NCBI GenBank assembly: GCA_964639215.1
Contig: CAZXCV010000017.1
Coordinates: 1-25,174, forward strand
Length of the DNA: 25,174 bases
Reading direction: 5' to 3'
Origin: UBA6120 sp964639215
GTDB taxonomy: Bacteria; Bacillota_I; Bacilli_A; RFN20; CAG-826
Positions 7,732-15,645 of this stretch are shown here, piece after piece. The notes beneath the pieces were generated by a model, which made no database searches, was not told the DNA's origin, and saw only the letters and a list, made by a program, of their open reading frames with translations. Numbering within the stretch: position 1 is the stretch's first letter; every line of letters starts with the position of its first letter. The translations under genes and the position numbers were made by a program.

Positions 7732-8949
7732 TTACTCCTTTTTCAATAGCATTTCATAATTCATTTGGTACTGCTTTTTATCCCAAAGTTTGGGAACAGG
7801 GTATAGCGGGAATGCTTCTTTATAAGCTCGACTCGCCATGATATCAACATCTTGTTGATTGATTAAGTGTCCAAACGAATTTGTTAGATTCATTTTATCA
7901 TTCATCAAGCGAATCCAAGCGATAAATGCTTGGGCATGTTCGAGTGGCGATTGCCTGACATCAATTAACTTTAAGTGCTTTGCAAGCATGGCTAAACGTT
8001 GGTAGCAACTTGGCAATAACTGGTCTAACACCTGTGGTAGTATCACGGCATTAGCCAGACCATGGGGCACTTGATAAAAACCACCTAACTGATGGGCAAT
8101 GGCATGAACATGACCAACATAAGCGCGGGTGAAGGCAACCCCTGCTTCCAGCGCTGCGATTTGCATATTACGTCGCGCCACAAGATTAGTAGGATTATTA
8201 TAGGCTTCTAGTAAATATTCATGAATCAAGCGTATGGCTGTGAGTGCCGATTGTTTTGTAAGTCGCGTATTAGCCCGACCAATAAAAGCTTCGATGGCAT
8301 GCGTTAAAGCGTCCATGCCGGTCGAAGCGGTAATATGCGCTGGCAAGTTAACAGTCAGCTTTGCATCCAAAACTGCAAAATCAGGGATTAGATGTGTGTC
8401 GTTAATCGCATATTTTTCTTTAGTATTACTATCCGTGATAACGGCCGCAAGTGTTGCTTCAGACCCTGTTCCAGCTGTGGTTGGAATTGCGATTAATGTT
8501 GTTCGGCGTCTTCCGATTTTAAGCAAGCCACGTAGTTGGGGTATTTTTCGTCGTGGACGAGCCAAACGGGCGGCGACACCTTTGGCACAATCAAGTGGTG
8601 ATCCACCCCCGAAACCGATGATAGCCTGGCATTTTGTCTCATAGTATAGTTTGAGGGCACTCTCGATATTCTCGATGGTGGGATTAGCAACCGTTTCATC
8701 ATAGATGACGACTTGATATCCACGAGCGGTCATTTCGTCTTTGAGTTGTTCGACGAGACCTGTTTTCACTAATCCTCGATCGGTAACTAGTAGGAACTTC
8801 ATGAGTTGATTGACATTAGCAATATGCTCGATGGCACTGATTACGTCGAGGTCAAGATAAGTTTTTGGACGAGAGAAATTTAAAAAGTAGCTTGCAGCGC
8901 GTAATCCTAATTGAAATGTACGCGCATAAATTATTTTAGGAAAGTTCAT
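7732..8949 (-). CDS. Iron-containing (group III) alcohol dehydrogenase
   Basis: An NAD(P)-dependent alcohol/aldehyde oxidoreductase, 405 residues. The nucleotide-binding GGGSPLD (114-120) and the TTAGTGSE block (157-164) are clear. The metal ligands can be placed by family alignment as D213 and H217 (GMDALTHAIE), H282 (in GHVHAIAH) and H296 (VPHG), spaced as in FucO. The substrate cannot be told from sequence: butanol, propanediol or lactaldehyde-type activities are all possible. The ATG at 8949 overlaps the stop of the epimerase gene (ATGA), with a weak SD (AAAGAGAT). The gene order epimerase/reductase - dehydrogenase - peroxidase suggests a redox or carbonyl-detoxification unit (inference). 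Confidence 0.93.
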   Translation of the reverse strand: MNFPKIIYARTFQLGLRAASYFLNFSRPKTYLDLDVISAIEHIANVNQLMKFLLVTDRGLVKTGLVEQLKDEMTARGYQVVIYDETVANPTIENIESALKLYYETKCQAIIGFGGGSPLDCAKGVAARLARPRRKIPQLRGLLKIGRRRTTLIAIPTTAGTGSEATLAAVITDSNTKEKYAINDTHLIPDFAVLDAKLTVNLPAHITASTGMDALTHAIEAFIGRANTRLTKQSALTAIRLIHEYLLEAYNNPTNLVARRNMQIAALEAGVAFTRAYVGHVHAIAHQLGGFYQVPHGLANAVILPQVLDQLLPSCYQRLAMLAKHLKLIDVRQSPLEHAQAFIAWIRLMNDKMNLTNSFGHLINQQDVDIMASRAYKEAFPLYPVPKLWDKKQYQMNYEMLLKKE

Positions 8950-9995
8950 ATGTATCTCTTTCGGTGTTTCTTTAATGGTTTGGGTTTCATCACAACATCA
9001 AAATACCACTGATAGACATCTTTGATGGTGAGGGCAATTTCACGAGGATTGTAATGAAGTTCTTGCGTCGCTTTATCATGAGAAAATAAACCATTCGCGC
9101 TCATCGTATAAAGTGAATATGGTGTAAATAACGGACGTATTTTGGTCATTTTCGCCCAAGTTTCGATGAATGGGGCAACGATCTTAGCCAGCCATAATGG
9201 GAAAATTTTTGGTACTTTCTTATGGGCTAATGTTGCAAGGATTGTCAGCATCTCTTTCACTGTCACATAGTGACCAGTCAGTAGATATGTCTGTCCAGGA
9301 TTGCCATGATCAAGTACTGCTAATATTCCTTGGCTGACATCACGCACATCAACAAAATCATAACCACCTTTAATAATTGCTTTGAGCTTTCCTTTAAGAA
9401 AATCGTAAAACACTTGATTCGTTTGCGAATATGCATAATCAAACGGGCCAATAATTCCCGATGGATGGACGATATTAATATCAAGCTCATGCCGATAGGA
9501 ATAAACAAGTTTGGAAGCCATCGCTTTGGATTTAGCATAGCTACCAACGACTTTTTTGGGATTGAAGTCGGTTTGTTCATCGATTGTCGTGCCATGTTGT
9601 TTTTCACTGAGGGCATGAACGCTACTCACATAGATGAATCGCGTGGTTTTTGCTTCGATTGCGAGACGAATAAGGTTTTTGGTTCCAACGACATTTGTTC
9701 GATATAGTCGTTTAAAAACTCCAAGCATGGTCGAGATAATCGATGCCATGTGGATCACGATGAGCTTTTCATCGGGATCATGAACGAAGGCAGCCTTGAT
9801 TGATGTGATGTTCGCGAGATCCCCTCGATATAGTTCAACCGGAAAATTGAATCGTTCATCACTTAAGTCGCGCGGGTGGATAATGGCGCGTATTCGGGCA
9901 CCACGTGCCAATAAATCACGGACGACGACGTTACCAAGATGACCAAAAGCGCCAGTGACTAAAAAGATTGTTTTTGAATCAAATGTGATATTCAT
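8946..9995 (-). CDS. NAD(P)-dependent epimerase/reductase (extended SDR, dihydroflavonol-reductase-like)
   Basis: The 349-residue protein has the extended-SDR Rossmann motif TGAFGHLG (14-21), a conserved VSSVHAL strand with the catalytic Ser (about 124-125), and the YxxxK pair Y153/K157 (SYAKSKAMA). The overall pattern resembles dihydroflavonol-4-reductase or 3-beta-HSD-like SDRs, rather than GalE, whose active-site surroundings differ. The substrate is unknown. The C-terminus is strongly basic (KPKPLKKHRKR). The ATG at 9995 has no SD, but a TATAAT lies only six bases upstream, which predicts a leaderless transcript. The stop overlaps the alcohol dehydrogenase start. Confidence 0.88.
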   Translation of the reverse strand: MNITFDSKTIFLVTGAFGHLGNVVVRDLLARGARIRAIIHPRDLSDERFNFPVELYRGDLANITSIKAAFVHDPDEKLIVIHMASIISTMLGVFKRLYRTNVVGTKNLIRLAIEAKTTRFIYVSSVHALSEKQHGTTIDEQTDFNPKKVVGSYAKSKAMASKLVYSYRHELDINIVHPSGIIGPFDYAYSQTNQVFYDFLKGKLKAIIKGGYDFVDVRDVSQGILAVLDHGNPGQTYLLTGHYVTVKEMLTILATLAHKKVPKIFPLWLAKIVAPFIETWAKMTKIRPLFTPYSLYTMSANGLFSHDKATQELHYNPREIALTIKDVYQWYFDVVMKPKPLKKHRKRYI

Positions 9996-10001
9996 ATATC
10001 A

Positions 10002-10007
10002 ATTATA
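10002..10007 (-). promoter_or_regulatory. -10 box predicting a leaderless epimerase mRNA
   Basis: TATAAT on the minus strand, ending six bases before the ATG at 9995, so the expected start site coincides with the A of the ATG. No good -35 is visible at 17 bases (ATTCGT or TTCGTC only). The position is unusual, but the absence of an SD supports it. Confidence 0.45.
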
Positions 10008-10033
10008 ACGCAAAAAATCAGTTGACGAATAAC

Positions 10034-10996
10034 CTACAGGTTATAAGCGTCGTAAATCGGCGAAAGTGGTAAACCTTTTTCAATATGGTCAATCACTTGG
10101 GCAAGCATCGGAGCTACCGAGATAACTTCAACACCGGGAATGTCGTCATGTTCAATTGTATCGGTGATTGTTAATAATTCGATTGGAGATGTTTTGAGTA
10201 AATCCAACGCATCACGAGAAAAGACACCGTGAGTCGCACAAGCATAAATTTGTCGGGCACCTTCCTGTTTAATTAAACTACTGGCGCCAATCATCGTGCC
10301 ACCCGTGTCGACAATATCATCAACGATGATGGCGACTTTATCTTTGACATTGCCGATAAGGGCACTCACTTCGGCCATATTCGGCGCTGGACGGCGTTTA
10401 TCAACGAGTGCAAATCGCGAATTCGGTAATAACGATGCTAAATCACGTGCTCGTAGGGCTGATCCATGATCTGGTGAAACAACCACAACTTCCGATAGTG
10501 GGATGTGTCGAGCCTCAAGCTGTGCTCTTAAATGATGGCCAAACATTGGTAGTACCGACATGATTTCAACCGGAACCGAAAAGAAGCCTTGGATTTGAAG
10601 AGTATGAACGTCGACCGTGATAATTCGTTTGATTCCAGCGGCCGTCAACAAGTCAGCAATGAGTTTCGCAGTAATTGGCTCTCGAGGTCGCGCCATTCGA
10701 TCTTGACGGGCATAACCGAAATAAGGAATCACAACGTTAATTTCATGTGCCGATGAACGTTTTAATGCATCGGTAAAAATAAGAACCTCCATTAAATGCT
10801 CGGTGACAGGCGGACATGTGCTTTGAATGATATAAACGTTAGCATCTCGAACCGATTCAAGGCTGCGAACCATAATTTCACCATCAGCAAAATGCATGAC
10901 TTCAACTGCGCTAATCGGTAATCCTAAATTAAAGGCTACTTGCTGAGCCAACCGTTTTGATGATGTCAGCGAATAGATCATAACTTTGCGATTCAT
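10034..10996 (-). CDS. prs: Ribose-phosphate pyrophosphokinase (PRPP synthetase)
   Basis: It makes PRPP from ribose-5-phosphate and ATP for nucleotide, NAD, His and Trp synthesis (cytosolic hexamer). Class I landmarks are FADGE (37-41), FGYARQDR (93-100) with the basic flexible loop after it, the DVHTLQIQGFF metal/substrate strand, SPDHGSALRARDLA, and the PRPP-binding loop VDDIVDTGGT (215-224). At 320 residues it is full length. The ATG at 10996 overlaps the stop of the upstream DUF4234-like gene (ATGA) and has SD AAGGAAA. Confidence 0.97.
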   Translation of the reverse strand: MNRKVMIYSLTSSKRLAQQVAFNLGLPISAVEVMHFADGEIMVRSLESVRDANVYIIQSTCPPVTEHLMEVLIFTDALKRSSAHEINVVIPYFGYARQDRMARPREPITAKLIADLLTAAGIKRIITVDVHTLQIQGFFSVPVEIMSVLPMFGHHLRAQLEARHIPLSEVVVVSPDHGSALRARDLASLLPNSRFALVDKRRPAPNMAEVSALIGNVKDKVAIIVDDIVDTGGTMIGASSLIKQEGARQIYACATHGVFSRDALDLLKTSPIELLTITDTIEHDDIPGVEVISVAPMLAQVIDHIEKGLPLSPIYDAYNL

Positions 10997-11397
10997 ACCG
11001 TTTCCTTTTTCCGAGCGACGATTTTATTAAGTGTCGCTTGAATAATCGTTAGAGCAACAAAATTTCCAGTTGGTAATAAAGAAATTAAAAGACTGCTTAA
11101 AGCTAAGTCATCGATTACGAGCACATCGGCTTCTTTTGATAATGCTTCAAGTTCACGAGCAAGTTTATAAATATAGTAGACACCATAAGGAAATATTAGG
11201 ATGGCAAGAACAAAGTCAACATATGATACTTGCTTTTTGTTTTGCAATTTATAAATATCTTTTCGTATGTGAAACAGCCAAACGAGATAGACGATCCCGA
11301 AAGTTAAATATGATAATAAGAGCCACGCCCCAAGATTTCTTTCTTCGAATTCAAGTTGTGGTTCTTTTGTTGGTTGCATGGTGACTGGTTCTTTCAT
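10993..11397 (-). CDS. DUF4234-like small membrane protein
   Basis: A 134-residue protein with about three membrane helices. The first, LGAWLLLSYLTFGIVYLVWL (about 23-42), carries the glycine/aromatic pattern (L-T-x-G-I-x-x-L-x-W-L) typical of DUF4234 proteins, followed by a charged loop. The family function is unknown. The ATG at 11397 has an SD-like AGGAAAAG. Its stop overlaps prs, so both probably share a transcript running away from the ATP synthase operon. Confidence 0.75.
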   Translation of the reverse strand: MKEPVTMQPTKEPQLEFEERNLGAWLLLSYLTFGIVYLVWLFHIRKDIYKLQNKKQVSYVDFVLAILIFPYGVYYIYKLARELEALSKEADVLVIDDLALSSLLISLLPTGNFVALTIIQATLNKIVARKKETV

Positions 11398-11426
11398 ATT
11401 CTTTTCCTATTTCTAAAATATCATAG

Positions 11427-11448
11427 CACGTTCAAAAATATTAACGTG
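11427..11448. promoter_or_regulatory. Inverted repeat in the divergent prs/atp intergenic region
   Basis: CACGTT and AACGTG are perfect 6-bp arms separated by 10 AT-rich bases (22 bp in all), located where the promoter of the leftward DUF4234-prs unit should be; a possible -10, TATGAT, lies at 11425-11420. It could be an operator or a chance repeat. The rest of the 194-base intergenic region (about 11449-11550) shows nothing I can support. Confidence 0.3.
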
Positions 11449-11555
11449 AAGTTCATTGTTTTGAGACGCTGGTAAAGAGCACTACTCACTATCAAATCAA
11501 TGCATGCCCCAAATTAGGTCTTTTAGCAAGAAGATGAGACGGAAACTTTAGTTTG

Positions 11556-11564
11556 TGTTATATT
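11556..11564 (+). promoter_or_regulatory. Extended -10 promoter of the ATP synthase operon
   Basis: TGTTATATT matches an extended -10 (TGn + TATATT). No clear -35 is present, as is common with extended -10 promoters. The predicted start site near 11571 gives a leader of about 20 bases that contains the SD AAAGAGG (ending 11582) before the GTG at 11592. Confidence 0.5.
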
Positions 11565-11591
11565 AAATAGCAGTAAAAGAGGCTAATATTT

Positions 11592-12011
11592 GTGCTTAAG
11601 TTAAAAGAAATGGCTCCCGAAAAAAGAACGTTCATTATTGCCATGTTTGTTTATGGGTTTGGCATCGTCGTCTTTATCCCGTTCATTTTTATTAATAGCT
11701 TGTATTTCCTCTTAACTGGATGGTTACTCGGGATGATTATCAACATCATTAATTACGCCTTGATTATTAAACAGTCACATATGCTGAAACATATCGCGAA
11801 TGGAAAAAGTCGTTACGCAATTTTACTACCGCTACTTTATATACTGAGATTTGGTTTATACATCATTGGTTTGCTTCTTGTTGGTATCTTACATCGCTAT
11901 GGTTTTGATTATTTCAATATCTTCACAACATTTGCCGCATATCTCGTCATTGCCGCAACCATCTTCTTTACTGAAACACTACCCTCAAAAAGTAAAGGCA
12001 AGTTGTCATGA
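11592..12011 (+). CDS. AtpI-like membrane protein, first gene of the ATP synthase operon
   Basis: A 139-residue, four-helix hydrophobic protein at the position of atpI. AtpI proteins are poorly conserved and help assemble the c-ring or handle Mg2+; this one is called mainly from position and topology. The start is a GTG with SD AAGAGG nine bases upstream; an ATG at codon 7 (11610) is possible but has no SD. The stop overlaps the atpB start (ATGA). Confidence 0.7.
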   Translation: MLKLKEMAPEKRTFIIAMFVYGFGIVVFIPFIFINSLYFLLTGWLLGMIINIINYALIIKQSHMLKHIANGKSRYAILLPLLYILRFGLYIIGLLLVGILHRYGFDYFNIFTTFAAYLVIAATIFFTETLPSKSKGKLS

Positions 12012-12790
12012 GAGCATTTGTCAGTCCAACTCTTGAAGGTTTTCCTGGCGAAATTTATGCATCGCTGATCGTCTTATTGATTATTTTTATCGTTTGTTTA
12101 ATTGTTTATATCAAAGTCAAAAAAACCGATCCGCTTGAAAAACCACATGGCATTGTCCATCTGGCTGAATTGCTCGTAAATACAGTTGATAATCTTGCCA
12201 AAAATTATATGGGCTCAGGCTTGCGATTTCTTGGATCTTTTTTCACCGCAATCTCCATGTATATGTTTCTCGGCTTTATCATTGGTTTACTAGGACTTCC
12301 AACACCGATTACTTATTACATGGTCCCGTTCATCTTGGCGCTGACGACATTTATCATGATTCACGCAACTTCGATTTATTATCAACGTTGGAAATATTTC
12401 AAACGCTTTACCGCCCCTGTTTTCTTTTTTCTTCCAATCAATCTTGTAACGATGTGGGCGCCGATTATCTCGCTTAGTTTTCGTATGTTTGGCAATGCTT
12501 TAGCTGGCTGGGTTTTGATGGCTATTGTTTATAATTCGCTCGAGGGATTATCACGAGCGATTTTCAGTTTTCTGCCCTTAGGTATTAACCAAATATTTAT
12601 TGCCCCGTTTATCGCTTCATGGCTTCATATTTACTTTGATTTAATTTCCGCGTTCATCCAGACGATGGTCTTTATCAACCTCTCGATGATTTTCATTGGA
12701 CAAGAAGTACCCGATGAGTTCATAAATCAAACAAATAGCGCTCCTAAGCGCATAGAAAAGGAGAAAGAATATGTTACTTCAATTTCTTAA
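12008..12790 (+). CDS. atpB: ATP synthase Fo subunit a
   Basis: The membrane stator subunit that provides the two ion half-channels. The essential Arg is R159 in SLSFRMFGNALAG, and the last helix block DLISAFIQTMVFINLSMIFI is typical. At 260 residues it has about five or six helices. It begins by ATGA overlap with the atpI-like gene, and its C-terminal tail overlaps the start of atpE by 20 bases, longer than the 4-base overlaps elsewhere in the window. Confidence 0.95.
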   Translation: MRAFVSPTLEGFPGEIYASLIVLLIIFIVCLIVYIKVKKTDPLEKPHGIVHLAELLVNTVDNLAKNYMGSGLRFLGSFFTAISMYMFLGFIIGLLGLPTPITYYMVPFILALTTFIMIHATSIYYQRWKYFKRFTAPVFFFLPINLVTMWAPIISLSFRMFGNALAGWVLMAIVYNSLEGLSRAIFSFLPLGINQIFIAPFIASWLHIYFDLISAFIQTMVFINLSMIFIGQEVPDEFINQTNSAPKRIEKEKEYVTSIS

Positions 12791-13046
12791 CATCTTAGCC
12801 GCGACTCCCGATAATAACAAAGGTCTCGTGGCCATTGGTGCCGGATTAGCAATCGGAATTGCTGGTGCCGGTTCGGGCATTGGTGAAGGTCTTATTTGCT
12901 CGAGGGCTATCGAAGGTATCGCCCGCAATCCCGAAGCGAGTGGACAATTACGATCAACGATGATTCTTGGTTGTGCCCTCGATGAAACAACTGGGATTTA
13001 CGGCTTACTCGTGGCCATCTTATTAATCTTCTTCTTAGGCATGTAA
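12771..13046 (+). CDS. atpE: ATP synthase Fo subunit c with a two-carboxylate ion site
   Basis: A 91-residue helical hairpin forming the rotor ring. Helix 1 has a Gly-rich packing stretch (about 23-38), and the loop is R-N-P (52-54). The ion-carrying Glu is E72 in LDETTGIYGLL. Unusually, helix 1 carries a second carboxylate, E39 (GIGEG), where Na+-type rings have Gln; its 33-residue distance to E72 equals the Q32/E65 or E32/E65 spacing of Na+-coupled rings. D71, next to E72, replaces the usual Ala. The SD is strong (AAGGAG, within atpB). The motif points to Na+ coupling, but this is inferred. Confidence 0.97.
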   Translation: MLLQFLNILAATPDNNKGLVAIGAGLAIGIAGAGSGIGEGLICSRAIEGIARNPEASGQLRSTMILGCALDETTGIYGLLVAILLIFFLGM

Positions 13047-13047
13047 T

Positions 13048-13599
13048 ATGATGATGCGGTTGATAACGAAATTGTATTCGACCTCACCATTTGCACCTGA
13101 GGACATTATCAATAAATTAATACCAAATGGCATTTGGCCAATCGTCACGCAACTTTTAACGACGATTGCCCTATTTATTATTGTCCATAAGCTCCTTTAT
13201 AAACCAGTGCGACAAATGCTTGATAAACGAGCAAACTTTATCAAGCAAAACATCGATAATTCGATTCGTGATCAAAAATTTGCGCAAAGCCAATTGGATG
13301 ACGCTGAACGTCGTTTGTTACTAGCAAAACAAGAATCACAACGTATCGTCAGCGCGACTCAGGAAGATATTTCCAATGCGCGAGAAATCGCTTTGCAAGC
13401 AACACATGAGCAAGTTCGACGATTGAAACTACAGGCTGATGATGATATCAAAGCGGCGCAACTACAAGCACGCGAAGATATTCGCCAAGAAATGGTTAAT
13501 ATTGCGATTGAAGCAAGTGAGCGTGTCCTCGAACGCGAAGTTAATCTTGATGACCACCAAAAAATTGTCGCTGATTTTATTAAGGACCGCGTTCATTAA
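13048..13599 (+). CDS. atpF: ATP synthase Fo subunit b
   Basis: The peripheral stalk: one N-terminal membrane helix (about 29-47), the conserved KLLYKPVRQML-x-x-R junction, then a long charged coiled coil to the C-terminus (183 residues). The start is one of three consecutive ATGs (13048, 13051, 13054); the first best fits the weak SD TAGG. The stop overlaps the atpH start (TAATG). Confidence 0.95.
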   Translation: MMMRLITKLYSTSPFAPEDIINKLIPNGIWPIVTQLLTTIALFIIVHKLLYKPVRQMLDKRANFIKQNIDNSIRDQKFAQSQLDDAERRLLLAKQESQRIVSATQEDISNAREIALQATHEQVRRLKLQADDDIKAAQLQAREDIRQEMVNIAIEASERVLEREVNLDDHQKIVADFIKDRVH

Positions 13600-14147
13600 T
13601 GGAAGGAATCGCGACGCGCTATGCCGCGGGATTATTAACGCTGGCTCGTGAAACGGATGCCATCAAACAATATAAAGAGTGGCTCATTACATTTGAGCGT
13701 CTCTTTCGCGCTGAGCAAGCGCTTGTGAAAGTACTAAACTCGGCTTTCATTCCCTTGAAAGACAAGGAAGCATTAATTGATCGCATCAATCCAAGCGAGT
13801 TCCCTTATGGCGCGAATTTTTTGAAGTTGCTCGTTGCGAAGAAACGTTTCCATTATTTTAATGCGATTACCAAACAATTTATCCATCAAGCAAACGCTTT
13901 ATTAGGTATTAAAGAAGGCATCATCCACACTCGCTACGAATTATCAGAAGCTGATGTAACTCAAATGGAGGCACACTTAAAACCACTTTTAAAGTGTGAG
14001 GTGGAACTGACGCAAATAATCGATGCCACAATTCTTGGAGGTTTCAAGATTACAATTCAAGGTCAAATTTTTGATTATTCGCTCAACCACAAACTCGAAC
14101 AGCTTGCGACCAAAATGTTAGAAAGAGGTAATTATCATGCGCATTAA
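13599..14147 (+). CDS. atpH: ATP synthase F1 subunit delta
   Basis: It joins the b stalk to the top of the alpha/beta hexamer. The OSCP/delta pattern is visible: the helical N-terminal domain starting ATRYAAGLLTLA, the central NFLKLLVAKKRF (about 74-85) and the C-terminal GGFKITIQGQIFDYSL. It has 182 residues. The start overlaps the atpF stop (TAATG), with AAGGA upstream; the end overlaps atpA by 11 bases. Confidence 0.93.
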   Translation: MEGIATRYAAGLLTLARETDAIKQYKEWLITFERLFRAEQALVKVLNSAFIPLKDKEALIDRINPSEFPYGANFLKLLVAKKRFHYFNAITKQFIHQANALLGIKEGIIHTRYELSEADVTQMEAHLKPLLKCEVELTQIIDATILGGFKITIQGQIFDYSLNHKLEQLATKMLERGNYHAH

Positions 14148-15642
14148 CGCTAATGAAATATCGTCATTAATAAAAGAACAAATCAAAAACTATGAACATA
14201 CTTATCGTGCTGACGATATTGGCAAAGTCATTAGTGTCGGTGATGGAATCGCCTTAATTTATGGTTTAGATAATGCGATGCTTAATGAATTATTACTTTT
14301 TCCAGGTGATATTTTTGGGATGGTTCTCAATTTGGAAGAGGAACATGTCGGAGCCGTCTTGCTCGGTAGTGACATTAATATTAAAGAAGGCGATATCGTC
14401 AAGCGAACACGCCAAGTAGTCGAAGTACCCGTTGGAGACGAATTACTAGGACGTGTTGTTAACGCGCTCGGACAGCCAATTGATAATCTCGGACCAATCA
14501 GTTCTACCAAGAAACGACCAGTTGAACGCGTCGCCCCAGGTGTCATGCTGCGGGAACCAGTCAATGTCCCATTACAAACAGGAATCATGGCGATCGACGC
14601 GATGATCCCAATCGGACGAGGTCAACGGGAACTTTTAATTGGTGATCGTCAAACGGGGAGAACCGCCATCGCGATTGATACGATTTTGAATCAAAAAAAT
14701 GAAAATGTTATTTGCGTCTATGTCGCCATTGGTCAAAAAAATTCCACGCTTGCAAATATCGTTTCCAAGTTAAAAGAAGACGGTGCTATGGCCTATACAA
14801 CCGTTGTCAGCGCAAGCGCCAGCGAACTAGCGGCATTGCAATGGTTAGCTCCATATAGTGGTTGTACGATGGCTGAGGAATGGATGGAACAAGGTAAAGA
14901 TGTCTTAATCGTTTATGATGATTTAAGCAAACACGCCGTCGCCTACCGTACATTATCGTTGTTACTGCGCCGTTCACCAGGTCGTGAAGCCTACCCTGGC
15001 GATATTTTCTATTTACACTCGCGGCTCTTAGAACGCGCATGTAAACTTGCTCCTAAATATGGCGGTGGTTCCATCACGGCTTTACCGATTATTGAAACGC
15101 AAGCTGGCGACAACTCGGCTTATATCCCAACGAATGTCATTTCGATTACGGATGGACAAATATTTCTTTTAACCGACTTATTCAATGCGGGACAACGTCC
15201 TTCGATCGATAGCGGTCAATCAGTCTCACGTGTTGGTGGCGCCGCGCAAATCGCAGCGATGAAACAAGTTTCACGCGCTCTTAAGATTGAACTTGCTAAC
15301 TATCGCGAACTTCAATCATTTGCCCAATTTGGTAGTGACTTAGATGCCGCGACTCGAAAAGTATTGAGTCATGGGGCGATTTTAATGGAATTATTACGTC
15401 AAAACCAATATGAACCAAAGAGTGTTGACCGCCAAATAATCGAGTTATTCGCCGTGCAAAATAAGTTTTTATCTGATGTTGAAATCAAAAAAATTAAACC
15501 GATTTTGCAAGGTTTTTATGATCACATTCGCTTAAAACACCCAGCGATTATCGAAGAAATTATCACCAAGAAGAAAATGAGTGATACGACCCTTAATGAA
15601 CTTAAGTCGACCGCCGGACAATACTTTGCCGTGGGAGTGTAA
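14137..15642 (+). CDS. atpA: ATP synthase F1 subunit alpha, with Arg replacing the Walker A Lys
   Basis: The non-catalytic nucleotide-binding subunit, 501 residues. The N-terminal beta-barrel domain is followed by the nucleotide domain with Walker A GDRQTGRT (169-176), Walker B DVLIVYDDLSK and the arginine-finger segment SVSRVGGAAQ. The Walker A Lys, nearly invariant in alpha (E. coli alphaK175), is Arg here (codon AGA, 14659-14661). Everything else looks intact, so the change may alter nucleotide affinity or regulation at the non-catalytic sites rather than abolish activity. The SD is AGAGGT inside atpH. Confidence 0.98.
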   Translation: MRINANEISSLIKEQIKNYEHTYRADDIGKVISVGDGIALIYGLDNAMLNELLLFPGDIFGMVLNLEEEHVGAVLLGSDINIKEGDIVKRTRQVVEVPVGDELLGRVVNALGQPIDNLGPISSTKKRPVERVAPGVMLREPVNVPLQTGIMAIDAMIPIGRGQRELLIGDRQTGRTAIAIDTILNQKNENVICVYVAIGQKNSTLANIVSKLKEDGAMAYTTVVSASASELAALQWLAPYSGCTMAEEWMEQGKDVLIVYDDLSKHAVAYRTLSLLLRRSPGREAYPGDIFYLHSRLLERACKLAPKYGGGSITALPIIETQAGDNSAYIPTNVISITDGQIFLLTDLFNAGQRPSIDSGQSVSRVGGAAQIAAMKQVSRALKIELANYRELQSFAQFGSDLDAATRKVLSHGAILMELLRQNQYEPKSVDRQIIELFAVQNKFLSDVEIKKIKPILQGFYDHIRLKHPAIIEEIITKKKMSDTTLNELKSTAGQYFAVGV

Positions 15643-15645
15643 TTA

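Noticed and set aside
8946..9995. Epimerase as GalE completing the galactose pathway
   Set aside because: The motif context and C-terminal half resemble dihydroflavonol-reductase-type SDRs, and the gene is separated from the gal genes by three others.
10029..10044. ATAACC-TACA-GGTTAT hairpin at the prs stop codon as a terminator
   Set aside because: Only 6 bp, AT-rich, and no T tract directly after it on the minus strand; the T run is about 15 bases further on.
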